A DNA stretch of 64,000 bases from Daedaleopsis sinensis (taxonomy: Eukaryota; Basidiomycota; Agaricomycetes; Polyporales; Polyporaceae): contig CM066309.1 of NCBI GenBank assembly GCA_033807695.1, positions 496,001 to 560,000 on the forward strand. The letters are read 5' to 3'. The notes beneath the pieces were generated by a model. The model was given only the letters and a program-made list of their open reading frames with translations, ran no database searches and had not been told where the DNA came from. A program made the translations under genes and the position numbers. Positions 45,101 to 55,502 of the stretch are shown here, piece after piece (within the stretch, counting starts at the first letter, position 1; each line of letters begins with the position of its first letter).

Positions 45101-47367
45101 TTCAAATGGAAATTGGAGGGCGGACGCAGTTCCTGACTGCTGCGCAAGGCATGCCGAAAAGTGTTGAAGACAAACTAGTAAAGTTGGCCGCGAACTTCAT
45201 ATGGGATGGCGACAGGAGGCCGACGATTAATCGCAACACCCTGTATAAACGAATCGAGGAAGGAGGTGTCGGCATGCTTGACATCAAGTCGCGAAATGAG
45301 GCGATCGAGATGATGTGGATGAGACGATACCTAGACATATCCCCCAGCAGACCGAGATGGGCTACCCTAGCGGATAGTCTACTAGCCCGAGCAATCTTGT
45401 CAAAGAATAAATCTGTGGACAAGGAAGTGAGAATCAATTGCTTCCTGCAGTCTTGGAACGTGAGTACTCACCGGGTGGCCGGGCTCGCAATGGACCTGAA
45501 GAGGATGATGATCTCTGCGAAGACTTATGGAGTTAGAGCTGACGTGCTCAAACCGACCACGGAACTGAAGGAGGTGATGCCAATATGGCATCATATTGGA
45601 AGGTCAGAGACACGCATGAAGTATGGATCGAAGGCGGGCTCCTGCCTTAAGGAAAAACACGGGGTCATGACCGCCCTTGACGCGATTAGAACGGCGAGAC
45701 GTCTCACCCCTGCTGGGATACCGAGACATGGACATAGATCATCACCTAGATGCGGATGCCATGATTGTGAGAATGACAGGAGATCCAAAGGCTGCGAACA
45801 CCCAGATGCATGCGCGAAGGCTGCGCGGAGGATGCTGGACTCCCTCCTCCCAATATGGCGACCAAATGAGATCGCAGTTGACGATGGACTATCTGCTAGA
45901 AGAAACATAAATCGGACTGACAGGGCATCAGCTGACGCCAACGACGACATGGGCAGACAGACCTTCAACCCGTCGTTGAGAGATGAAGCGCCGCTGGCGG
46001 GAATCTTTCGAGCTTTCGGAAAGCTCACGGATGAGTGTCGCAAGAGACCGGTTCTTCGTCCGCGGGCCCCACCAGGACTCTCCCCGGAACCGGTGGAGGC
46101 ATTTACGGATGGATCCGCCCTGGGAGTTGGATCCACGGATCAGCGCGCAGGTGCAGGCGTTTGGTTCGGGGAGGGAGACGCGAGGAATATGGGAATCCGC
46201 GTTCCTGGTGACAAGCAGACTAACCAAGTCGCTGAAGTGCACGCGGTAGCGGCGCTGATCGCAGCCACACCCTCGCATACACAACTAAACGTAGTGACGG
46301 ACTCAAAGTACGTGATGGACAGCATGATAGGACACGTCGGTGACTGGGAGGACTCGGGCTGGATTGGAGTGGCGAACGCACCAGAAATGCAGGACCTACT
46401 GGCGAGACTGCGTGCAAGAGCAGCTACGACGACATTTAAGTGGGTTAAAGGGCACTCCGGGTCCACTGGGAATGAGGGAGCGGACAAACTGGCGAGAGAA
46501 GGAGCCCTGTCCACTACACCAGCTGACCTCCCCCCGGCGGATAGACGGTTCCTACGAACTGGAGTGAGACTATCGACTATGACCCAGAAGTTAGCATACG
46601 AGGCCATCAGATGTACCAAAACGGCAATGACAGAGACGAGGAGGTACACATACATCACCACAGAGAGGATTATCGCGACCTTGAGCTCCGACTTTGGGAT
46701 GAAGACATCGGTGAGACAACTATGGGAGGCGATAAGAGGAAAGGATGTTGACAAGAGACTTAGAACCTTCTGGTGGAAGGCTTGCCATGACACACTCCGT
46801 GTTGGACGGTACTGGGAGCCTTTTGAGGGATATGAACACAGGGCGATATGTCAGATATGCGGGTGCCAGGAAAGTATGCAGCACATTCTCACTGAGTGCG
46901 ATGCCCCTGGGCAAAGAGAGATCTGGGAGCTAGTCAAAGTGACTATCGATCGTGCCAAGTTACCTGAGTACCCCATATCAATTGGCTCTATACTGGGATG
47001 CCCACTAGTCACGCTCCGAGTCAAAACAGGGAAGAGAAATAAGGAAGCTGACAGGTTGTACCGCATTGTTATACAAGAGTCGGCGTACCTCATCTGGAAG
47101 ATCCGGTGCGAGAGAGTGATAAGACATGGAAATGATGAAGGCTCCCTCCTGAATAAGCGTGCCATTGAGGCCAGATGGAGAAAAGCGGTGGAGCGAAGAG
47201 TTCAAATCGATGAATTTGTGGAGAGAAAATATGGACGTAGGAAGAATACAGGAAAAGATACACCCTCCTGGAGGGAACTCTTCATAGGAGAGAGTAGGGG
47301 CGCTCGGACGCGCGACACGGGGTTTTTAGTGGGTAGAACCGGCGTACCGCCGGGGGGCATTGGCTGA
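42181..47367 (+). CDS. LINE ORF2 polyprotein: endonuclease, reverse transcriptase, RNase H
   Basis: 1728 residues. The ATG at 42181 is the first in frame; the first ~115 residues are not recognisable. AP endonuclease begins around residue 120: RLATLNMRGYGG, ALQETHLS, VVNVYAPN, MGDFNAVEEAIDR, SRIDRAYM and ATDHQMVMF carry the expected Asn, Glu, Asp-Asn and Asp-His. RT: GKAPGLDGIPAEIW, YRPITILNADYKI, QAGFIPGRKIHDH, VALDQEKAYDRINH, GVRQGDPISCLLF and the catalytic FADDTTVYL. RNase H: EAFTDGSALG, NQVAEVHAV, VVTDSKYVMD and HSGSTGNEGADKLARE keep the D-E-D-D set. The C-terminus has a CCHC-like ICQICGCQESMQHILTEC. All catalytic residues are present, so this copy may be active. Confidence 0.92.
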   Translation: MAVPLLTSSAVTTTLNLSHTPEQEPVLDSLRPIGTEAEERSRVGVQSCDRIFGYADTADGSPRRVGRTFPPQPAPADARGTANANGIPLEANEDVDQAQGNPNTSQSRRAARTSGRIRLATLNMRGYGGAATGHGGNDKWMMVNQLIRDRKIAILALQETHLSPDRIESLNRIFAATMTVVGSPDPENATGARGVAFAINKRLIHSERVDFKEVIEGRAAAVSLWRSSDTKLTVVNVYAPNNEKDNAAFWRSLREEIRAKLSRLPDIMMGDFNAVEEAIDRLPHRKDAAEQTEALIDCRSDLGLVDGYRVRYKNKRAYTYLQKATGSQSRIDRAYMTMDMARGAEDWILAPPGFATDHQMVMFSLANYEAPTMGKGRWAVPNLLMTDATFHRSMIEIGKKAQADLESITVRNDHFNPQSILARMKDELGKVAKLRAKEKVPRIVKQISKLRKDLNSTVNGQSEDLEGRRVLDAAIIQEKIAELEMKRFATTRRAIAGCAWVKGETISKQWTRLNAQPRASTAICQLRSTNDDGTYKYSSHAVEQARIAREFYDKLQQDHGLAPDTHQEVIRDSLINVSARLSSRDKGKLARRLTRLEVEKAIREAAIGKAPGLDGIPAEIWKLYVKWADKTKPGERPEVDISRIFCAAFNDIEEFGVINEKFAEGWICPIYKKGDTRDIENYRPITILNADYKIMTRALTNRLSQVVGPIIHEDQAGFIPGRKIHDHIRLTRLAVEYAEAEECDGIIVALDQEKAYDRINHEYLWAVLRKMNFPENFIRTIQRLYEKASSTVMINGTPSDCFSILRGVRQGDPISCLLFDIAIEPLAIELRASNLKGLEIPGVRERLIATLFADDTTVYLDESDDFNVLQDILVRWCAASRAKFNADKTEYIPIGSTQYRKSLCDGTANGTLARSLPAGADILKDGNAVRILGAWIGNKPPEEDPWNKITATIKARLDSWDRRHPTMQGRALIIQMEIGGRTQFLTAAQGMPKSVEDKLVKLAANFIWDGDRRPTINRNTLYKRIEEGGVGMLDIKSRNEAIEMMWMRRYLDISPSRPRWATLADSLLARAILSKNKSVDKEVRINCFLQSWNVSTHRVAGLAMDLKRMMISAKTYGVRADVLKPTTELKEVMPIWHHIGRSETRMKYGSKAGSCLKEKHGVMTALDAIRTARRLTPAGIPRHGHRSSPRCGCHDCENDRRSKGCEHPDACAKAARRMLDSLLPIWRPNEIAVDDGLSARRNINRTDRASADANDDMGRQTFNPSLRDEAPLAGIFRAFGKLTDECRKRPVLRPRAPPGLSPEPVEAFTDGSALGVGSTDQRAGAGVWFGEGDARNMGIRVPGDKQTNQVAEVHAVAALIAATPSHTQLNVVTDSKYVMDSMIGHVGDWEDSGWIGVANAPEMQDLLARLRARAATTTFKWVKGHSGSTGNEGADKLAREGALSTTPADLPPADRRFLRTGVRLSTMTQKLAYEAIRCTKTAMTETRRYTYITTERIIATLSSDFGMKTSVRQLWEAIRGKDVDKRLRTFWWKACHDTLRVGRYWEPFEGYEHRAICQICGCQESMQHILTECDAPGQREIWELVKVTIDRAKLPEYPISIGSILGCPLVTLRVKTGKRNKEADRLYRIVIQESAYLIWKIRCERVIRHGNDEGSLLNKRAIEARWRKAVERRVQIDEFVERKYGRRKNTGKDTPSWRELFIGESRGARTRDTGFLVGRTGVPPGGIG

Positions 47368-47699
47368 CGCCCAGCCCTCCGGCCCGGGAGTCCCACACTG
47401 CGGCTCTCAGAGCTGCGTGCGTAATGCATTTTCCCCGGGTGCTGAAGACCTCTTCATACCCTGCGTAGCTAACAGGAGGGCCTACGGCCTGCCTGCTAGT
47501 CAGCACCGCCAAAAAAAAAAACAATAACAATAAGGAGAGCGCTGGGGAGATCGCGATCGGGACATCGGCCCGCGGTGCCTAGTTGAATTACTAATTGCTT
47601 GTCGGTGTTTTGGGATGTAGCACGTGGTGGTGACTTTCCTGTCAATTCCAACCACGGTGACTTGTCGTCGATCGACCTTGAAGTTCCTACTTTACAGCG

Positions 47700-48473
47700 A
47701 TGTCCAGTGCAGAGACGTCTGTGCATAAAAGAAAGGTGCGTTTCTCATGCGCAGTGCAAAGGAAAGTGTATATCGAAATCCTTGCAGGACCCGACGAGAG
47801 ATTACAATCAAAGGCACCCTCCTTTCGAGTACATACCCTCATGCTACCTCCCCGGGCCCGAGAACGATTCCGTTCCACTCTTCTCATACGGGTTCGGACT
47901 CAAAACCGAGGACGCAATAACCTTCGCAAGGAAGCACAAACTAATAGTGACACCCCCGGAGATGGACACCGTGGTATCGGGGTTCCTGCATGTGAACGCC
48001 ACTTACAGGTACATCGTCCGCCATGCGAAGCTCACCGGCGCCGAGCTTGTCCAACCCTTCTCGCACGAGTATGAATGGGTCATAGAACTCTGCACCAACA
48101 AGAATATGGCGGAGACTCCATACGCGGACGCGCAGCACTCGAAGCGAGTGTTGCACGCCAAGAAGCTGCTCGGCGAGTACGGCGAGGGTCCTCTTTGGTG
48201 GTGGTCTGTTAATGGGGCGCGCGGTCCGAAAGAGTGAGCGAGAACTTCTGGTTGCCTTGTCCACAGGTATACATGTTGATCGCCATCTGCAGAGGCGAGC
48301 TTTGGCCGACGTCTTGGGTGTATCCGGAGCTTGTTGCTCATCGATATCGTGCGATGATCCCGCCACCACTGTGGGAGGAACTGCTGGAATGGAACAGGAA
48401 AGAAGAAGAGAAGGAGATCAGAGAGGAGATGGCACAGAAGGAGAAGAAGGCTGTCGCGCCATCTGCGAAGTGA
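47700..48473 (+). CDS. uncharacterised conserved protein, duplicate copy 2, 220 aa
   Basis: Exons 47700-47735, 47788-48233 and 48293-48473, matching copy 1 (21032-21805) exon for exon, introns included. The start differs slightly (MSSAETSVHKRKDPTRD); the core RHPPFEYIPSCYLPGPEND is unchanged and the tail has RKEEEKEIREEMAQ. Introns are retained, so the duplication was DNA-mediated, not retroposition. It begins 178 nt after the LINE poly(A). Upstream sequence is mostly unlike that of copy 1, so the two promoters differ. Function unknown. Confidence 0.7.
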
Positions 48474-49030
48474 AATATTCGGTACGAGCATTTCTCATTA
48501 GTTCTCTCCTGAGACTGCGAACTAATACCACTACTTTCTTAAGATGTGGCGCCAGAATATCCCGTATTGTAGACGGTTTTCCTATACATTCTACGAAATG
48601 TCCTATCCGTTATCCTTACTACTTTCAAGTTATCAACGTTCAGTGTCACGGCGACTGCCAATGCTGAATCCCTGACATCGTGCGGCGACGTGGACGTTCG
48701 TCGAAGTCTATCACGATTCCCAGATGGTTCAGACACTGTGTATGCAACAACGTCTCGCAATTCAAAGTCCATAGAAGAGAAACATTGTGTACGTATTGTC
48801 ACGGTATGGAACGACAAAGCTATAAACGAGCAGCAGGGGTCAGAGGCAAGCATTCGAAGGTACACAGCATCGAACTTGTGGTGTTTACGGATTAGGTGAA
48901 AAGTAGAGGAGCGACTTGCATCTGGGTAACGTCTGACAACTGGTATGCCAGTGCATGTGACTGGAGAGACCGCGAGCTCTCATCAGTCACCGTGTGATAG
49001 AAAGGCATCCATCCGGACGAGCGTCCGTTC
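48474..49030. other. intergenic; first part shared with 21806-22080
   Basis: Keeps blocks of the copy 1 3' flank (GTCCTATCCGTTATCC, TTTCAAGTTATC, GTGTCACGGCGACTGC). A frame at 48690-48899 (MDVRRSLSRFPDGSDTVYAT) is protein-like but unsupported. Confidence 0.4.
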
Positions 49031-51245
49031 CTACTGTGGTTTGACCAGAGACCGGGATAGAGGTCGTATTGACCGGAGTGTCCGCGCGTGAGCCATCGTC
49101 CACCTCGATCCCACCGTCAGGAGCTCGGTATCGGACTGCCATCCCGACAATGGATGACTGTATGTCGATACCCTCGCTAAACGCTGCCCTGCCACGCGGA
49201 TCTGGACCGTCATGGGAGGACTCGTATTTGAGAGCTCGAGCTTGAACGTGCGGTGGCGGTCCCACTGCAAGTCTGGGTACATGCCGTGGCCGAGCCGCGA
49301 TGCCTCTGACGGGTGCGGAGATGTCTCCCAGTCGGTGACGTGTGTCTGGGAGCAGTCCGACGCAGACCCGTGGTGCCATTGGGCATCCTGGTGCGGTTTC
49401 GAGCATGGTCCGGGCGAACCCAGAGGCTCGACCTCGATCCACGCGGTACGACCGCAGAAGCCGAACTGAACCTGGAATCCATCGCGGTCTGGGTCGGCGC
49501 TCGTAAGAGGGGAGGAGGAGGCGGAAGTAGGCCCGTCAGCCTTGCGGCGGCGAAAGATGTACGTCATGCTGTCGTGCTGCTTGACCACGCCCCCAGTGTT
49601 CGTGTTCGATTCGCAGGGATCCCAGAGGAAGCCACATTTCTTCAGGTTGGCTCTGACGAACGTAGGGATGACAAAGCGCACATGCCGGTCTTTGACCAGT
49701 GTTGCGGGATCCTCGGGGTGCGGCGACCTTGCAGCGTCAGGGATATATGTTTGCGAGATGTACACAGTCTGCCAAATATCGAGCTTGTCCTTGGCGGGAA
49801 CGAGATTCAAAAGCTCCGTGGTCACCTCCAGATAACGAGTGTAGTAGCGGACGCCCGAGGGCCCGCTAGTATGAGACTGCCGTGCCCCGACGTAGAACAT
49901 GTGTGAGCCCGGTGGCCGACGGAGTATCAGCCCGACTAGGCTGTGTTGTTCCCTGGTTGGACCTAGAAAGCATACGAGAAGCGCGAGGAAGAGGCCGTCG
50001 GTCTCGTGCGAGTGTGACTCTATGCGCGATGCAGTGCGCGGCGCAGTGGCAGTGGGGTTTCTTAGTCTTCCGCTTGGAGCCTGAGCCTGAGGCTCCGGAC
50101 TCGAGACAAGCGGTATCGATGAGGGATGGAGGGAAGGGTACTACCGGAAGGTAGGCGCGAATGCCGAAACTTGTGAGGGAGAACTCGGGCAGCTTGTGCA
50201 TCTGTGAAGAAACGAAACGTGGATTAGTGACCTACTATCTGTATGTAGCAGGATCACAAGAACTAACAGTGTTGCGCGAAATTGTGGAGTCGTCCTGTCC
50301 CGATGACCTTAGCAGCGCTCGGAGCCTGCTCGTGAAGTTGGAGTACGGTACCGCTATCGGACGGGTAGAGATCATAGTCTGTTGTTGTTGGGATATGGCA
50401 GCAAAATTGGCCGGCGACGACGCAAGCAAATTGGCTTCGCGCAGGATTAAACTTCTCGGAGCGTGTCTGCGCCTCTCTTGAGAGCAAGCACAGATGGTGT
50501 AAGGCGGCGTGATTGACAGTCCCCAGGTGAATAGAGTATGGTCGGGAGTCGTCCGGATGATCTCCTCTTGTAACCGTTGAAACGCCCGTCCGCCCTCTCC
50601 GTATATAGTGACGGGTATGTTCACATTGAAATTCCCCATTAGGCAGTACGCCTCGTCCTCGAGCCTCGTCGTGACTCGGCCGGATACCCAAGCGAGTCGT
50701 TCCGCTACGGAGACAGAAGAGAAGCTATCATGGCGCTGTAGAATATCTGCATTAACTCCTGTAATCTCCTCGAGGACGGGTGCGAGAAGCGACTTGGTCC
50801 CGATGCATTCCCAACTCTCGGAGAGGAAGTGAACCTCCTTCGGCGCGAGCAGTTCTTGCAGCGTCCATCCGCGTGTGTGCCACTTGCTGTTCTTGAAGGC
50901 GGAGATATGTTCAGTGTAATCTTCGTGGTTGGGTACGTCGAAGAGGTAAGCGTAGCAGACAGTAGCCTCCGAGTACCAGCGAAACATCGAGTTGATGGCT
51001 TCGGAGAGCTCTGCGCTGTTAGTTTTATCGATGCAGCATGTGTCTGCCCAGAGCCATTCGAAGCCGTCCGCAGCCGCGTATTTGCATGCTTCGACGATCT
51101 TAGATCGGAGGCGACGAGTTCCTGGAACTTGCACGTCCTGGAACGATGTCTCTGTACTACCCCAGACATGGGATAGAATGGCGTACTTGGGTGGAGGGTT
51201 GGAGAAATTCTGCAGTTTCAGAAATTGCGTATGCATCAGCCACAT
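49031..51245 (-). CDS. HET (heterokaryon incompatibility) domain protein
   Basis: Exons 50268-51245, 50145-50201 and 49031-50086, all phase 0, giving 696 residues from the ATG at 51245 (MWLMHTQFLKLQNF); an upstream in-frame ATG at 51287 adds 14. HET blocks in order: PKYAILSHVWG, SFQDVQ, EWLWADTCCIDKTNSAELSE, INSMFRWYSEATVCYAYL and RGWTLQELLAPKEVHFLS, followed by RLAWVSGRVTTRLEDEAYCLMGNF and YGEGGRAFQRLQEEI. Known family role: triggering cell death or growth arrest on encounter with incompatible mycelium, with the HET region as effector; many members have no tested function. The C-terminal ~350 residues are the variable part, containing GLFLALLVCFLG and LVGLILRR. The 58-nt intron 2 was chosen because it restores frame. 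Confidence 0.82.
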
Positions 51246-52375
51246 CTTGTACGTCGGATAGCGACTGCGACTTGAGTCCAGCACCATGAATGAACAGAGT
51301 CAACCTGCAGGCCAGGTTCGTGAGAATCGGACGATATACCTTTGTGACCGTCCATGATAATCCGGGCTGATGGAGAGACGCGACCCGCACTTGAATTAGC
51401 AGGGTATTCGACCGCTGCCGGGGGTGACACGGTTAGTTAGTATTGGTCAATTCACTAGCAACGCTATAGCACGATACCAAATCTTCAACACTTACATAGT
51501 GCGTCGACCTACTTCGACGTCTGATAGGTTTGATCTTGAGGGGAGAGCGCGTGAGTCGCGCAATGTGTACGCTGAATCGATTGAGATCCACTTGATCAGC
51601 AATCTCAGGCTACACTGACAGTCACCGTTAACCTTGATCAGATCTTTCTTTTTCAATCCCACAAAAGAGGCAATCCATACCCGTATATGCAGTGAAAGCT
51701 AGTACAGGTCGATTAGCAACCACGGCGAGAACTACTCCAGGTAATGGTGGTTGACTCACAACTGCCACCACGTTTCTCAGTCTGGGCGTCCATTGGACAG
51801 TGACAGTGGCGTGACATGAGGGAAGGTAACATTACCGAGTCGTCATCCGAGACTGAGTCCGAGTGATTCAACCGATAATCAAGGTATTTGAGGCATTTGA
51901 GGCAAGTGTAATACTAACTCCATAGATCTAGGTGCCAATAGAACAGAGGCGACGGACGACCTTGACAAACTCATTGACCGCGGGCGTCCTCAGCGCTATG
52001 AGATTGGCATAATCGCACGCCCCAATACTATGTTGCGATCTCGACTGACACCCTGCTGAGCAAGTCATTTGGTTCTGATTGAAGTCAGGGAGCGACGTAG
52101 CGACACCCGGAGTCTCCAGCACATCCCGGATCACCTACATCATATATACTTCATGTATTAAAGCAACATATCGGCCGGCACTCCAGTGCCTACCATACTA
52201 TGTTAGCTATGTGCTTATCGACACAGGACTAGCCAAGCCTGGAGTCTGTGGAGGCGGGTCGACTTCGAATCCTGCATAGGAACTATAAGCACCACGATGG
52301 GGACGATAATGGAAGCCTAAAACTGCTCACATGTTCATCGACACTCCTCTGAAGCGAGACACAGTCCACAGGCGT
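51246..52375. other. intergenic
   Basis: Upstream of the HET gene and downstream of the P450 gene. AT-rich, no gene, repeat or RNA recognised. Confidence 0.4.
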
Positions 52376-54793
52376 TCATGCGGGAGAGGCAAGAGACACC
52401 TTCAAGAACATTTCGGGCCTCTTGTCGCCTAGAGTCGCTGCGGGATACGCCACGCCAGCAAAGTTCCACACGAACGGCTTGTCGGAGGGCTCGAACCGAA
52501 AAGCCCCGACGAGGACAGCAAGTACGATCTCTGAGATGGTGAACATAAGGGGTGGAATGAGTGATGCAGTCTCCTAGAGATACGATAGAAGACAGTGATC
52601 ACTCACTCATTTCGAACTGCGAGAACTTGAAGCCGCTGCGACCGGAAGCTTCAAGCTCAGAATATGATGGGCAGCTCACAGCGGGGAAACTCACATGCAC
52701 GCCCGGCCCCCGCCAGAGAACGTAAGCCTGCGACACCGTGAAACAGCATTAGTGACGGCACGCCGCGTCCGGGTTCAAGACTATGCAACGCACAGATTGG
52801 CATATATACCGGGAACATGGGCCTCTTCTACCGCATGCGGGAGCGGGTTGAGCCACCGCTCCGGTTTCCACTCGAGCGCGTCAGCGCCCCATAACGCCTT
52901 GTTTGTGTTGGACGCGAGGAAATTCGTGACGACCATCGTGCCCTTCGGGACGAACACCTCGTGCGCTACCGTGCCATCTCTCGTGCGGATGGGCTCGGAG
53001 AGAGGAAGCATCGCGTCTCGAGTGGCGCTACGAGCAGGGTTGAGTGTTAGATGCGCAGTCGGAAAGGGAGAACGAGGGGTCAACGCACCATCTGGTGGTG
53101 AGCGCGACGGGGGAGAATCTGATGCGAAGAAGATGCCAGTGAGCGAATGACAGGTGTCGAGCGAGGAAGGTCGTGTGCTGGAAGATGACTCACAGGCGGA
53201 GGGTCTCGCGGCAGACCGCGTCCAGGTACGGCATCCGCGAGAGCTCATCGTACGGAATCTCTTCTCCGAATTGTGCCCGGGCGGAGAGAATTTCGCTGCG
53301 GAGCCGTTCTTGCACCTCTGGATGTTGTGCGAGCAGGTTGAGCACCCTACCAAGCGCGTTCGAGGTCGTGTCGACTCCAGCGAGGATGAACGTCCTATAT
53401 AGATAGATCGTCATGTATGTTCGAGCGCGCATGCTTATATACCGAGAGGAGACGTACGACATCTGTGCAAGCAGCTCTTCGTCGGGCAACTTGTCCTCTT
53501 TCGACGCCACCATGTTCGCCTTGACTGAGAGACATGTTCAGTCGAAGCTGTGTGGATTCAACCGCCAGAAGCACTTACGAAGTATGCTCATGAGATCCCT
53601 CCTCTCGCCGATCTCGCTCAGTATCGACTCGTCGCCGCGCTCGATTGCAGCCTTCCTCGCATGGAAGATCTGCTGCGACCGCGAGTACATGATGTCCGAG
53701 ATGTCCTTGACCCGTTGGATCTTCTTGTTGGGCAGCATATCGAGGATCCGGCGCCGGAACCATGCCGGGCCCATATAAGGCGCAAGCGGCAAGAAAACGC
53801 GCATGTACTCGAGGTCGAGGAGCGACGGGCTGCATCAAGATAGCCACCGTTAGGCTCAGATGCGGAGAAGATGCGGAGAGAAGGTAGACCGACTAACATG
53901 AATGACTTCACGGCATCAGTGTACGCGTCCTTCGACTCTTCTATGAGCGAGTCAAATGAGTGCCCAAACCCGCCCTGCCCGACAAGTTCGAGCGCGGTGC
54001 GGCCCATCCAGCCGATCACGTCGATAGATTTCGCGCCGTCACGCACGCGACTCTCGATCGCGCTCCGGAGCTGAAAGAACGCAACGATGCCAATGTCAGT
54101 CCATGATCAAAACAACGTGTCCGATTCCAGCTCACTCTGGCAGTGACCTCGTAGAACATTGGGCTCATGTTGCGGACGTGCGCGGCAGAGAAGACGGGGT
54201 TGAGCATCTTCCGCTGCCTCTTGTGCTCGACACCCGTCGCTCCTAGGAGTCCGGGCCCGATAAGGAGACGAACCGCGCTGAGACAGGATGCTGAGCTCGA
54301 TCTCGATGGCTGGAAGGTGCGGCAGTCGACTTACTCCAGACCCACCGTGTCCCTCACGTACACGTCCTGTTCCTTGACGAGGATGGTGTGCAGCGCCTTT
54401 GGGTCGTACACATTCAGCCACCGACTCTGTGATGAATGGTGAGTAAGCACTGTGTCCGTAACACCATCTCTTGCTTAGCTTAAGAGGACTTACTCCGAAG
54501 AAGCCATGTAGCTTTGACACGGGACCGTAGGTGTCGATCAAGTCCCGTAGGAAACCCCAAGAGTCATAAGCGAGGAGCTGCATGACATTGCCTGCACGAG
54601 GGACAGCACATGTGTATCAGCGCATAGGAAGTACAGCGAGGGAGCTGAGCAGCGCACCTGTAAAGATTGAGCCCGAGCGGGGACCAGGGAGGTTATCGAG
54701 CGGAGAGCGCACGACGAACTCCCGAAGAAGATAACGCCATCCAAGAAACGCGAGAGAAATTGTGAGCAAAACCGTGGTTGGTGCGAGATCCAT
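52376..54793 (-). CDS. cytochrome P450 monooxygenase, 13 exons
   Basis: Exons (5' to 3'): 54658-54793, 54494-54591, 54335-54426, 54136-54277, 53898-54070, 53579-53829, 53458-53524, 53194-53394, 53089-53118, 52794-53027, 52695-52727, 52607-52635 and 52376-52530. All phases join, giving 546 residues. N-terminal membrane anchor TTVLLTISLAFLGWRYLL, then the LPGPRSGSIF hinge. I-helix ILAGVDTTSNAL, K-helix ETLR, WKPERWL, and heme loop LTFSGGGRACIGFKFSQFEM, assembled across two very small exons (33 and 29 nt), with the axial Cys present. It ends LKVSLASPA. An ER-anchored oxidoreductase fed by P450 reductase; substrate not predictable. An upstream in-frame ATG at 54838 would lengthen the N-terminus. 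Confidence 0.93.
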
Positions 54794-55502
54794 GTTTGCG
54801 CGTAGGGAATTGACAATGAGAGTAGGGAATTCAGACACCTCCTACTGGCTGTAGTTATAGCTCCCTCGCAGTGGACGGAACGTCGATTGGGCGCTCCGCC
54901 ATTCCGATCAACGTACCGTAGTGGGTCCATTGATGTCAGGGATATTACGACGTTCAGGCATACGTATGCACAGGGGGCGTACTCCCTCCACGTTGCCGGG
55001 ATCCCGGTGTCCTGCGGTAACAACACGGCAGTGAGGTTACGACCCCAGACGGCAGAACGAGGTATCATGGAATCGCACCCATACTCAGACGCGGTGTTGT
55101 GACATAGTCAAATTGCAGATCGCCATTCTGAGCGGCTTTAGAGCTTGATGAAACACGACCTGCCGGGTAAGTAGCAATATTATGTGGTTGTGTGGCCCCG
55201 GCTTACAGGCATGCGTAAGCGCTGCGAGAAGTTGGGCGCTGCCAGTTACCGAGAGAGGGGTTTGCGACGAACCTAGGAAGTGATCATATGCCGTGTCCGT
55301 GCAGATTACCTCGATGGAGAAAGCAAAGCAAAACTACAATGGGAAAGCAATAGTTTACATGAAGCAATATAGGCGTACTCCTGCCAAGAGCTCGGTCAGC
55401 GAAACACAGCACAGACAGACGGACAAGGCGCACATGAATCAAGGCCGCTGCAACTCGTCACCGTCACCGTCTGGGCCCGTCTCCAGACTCTCCACTCGCC
55501 AA
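54794..55502. other. intergenic between head-to-tail minus-strand genes
   Basis: P450 promoter side and prenylcysteine oxidase 3' side. No coding pattern or repeat seen. Confidence 0.4.

Larger units (their letters stand above)
39412..47522 (+). mobile_element. near-complete non-LTR retrotransposon (LINE, Tad1/I-like with RNase H)
   Basis: Two ORFs in the same orientation: ORF1 with a CCHC knuckle and an RGG-rich tail, and ORF2 with AP endonuclease, reverse transcriptase and RNase H. A 3' UTR of about 140 nt ends in a run of 12 A at about 47511-47522. Both ORFs are open (ORF1 needs one splice). The order EN-RT-RH with a gag-like ORF1 fits Tad1 or I-group LINEs of fungi. The 5' boundary is taken at the ORF1 start for lack of a matched target duplication. 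Confidence 0.85.

Noticed and set aside
49212..49906. Plus-strand frames over the HET gene
   Set aside because: Antisense shadows of the C-terminal HET exon.
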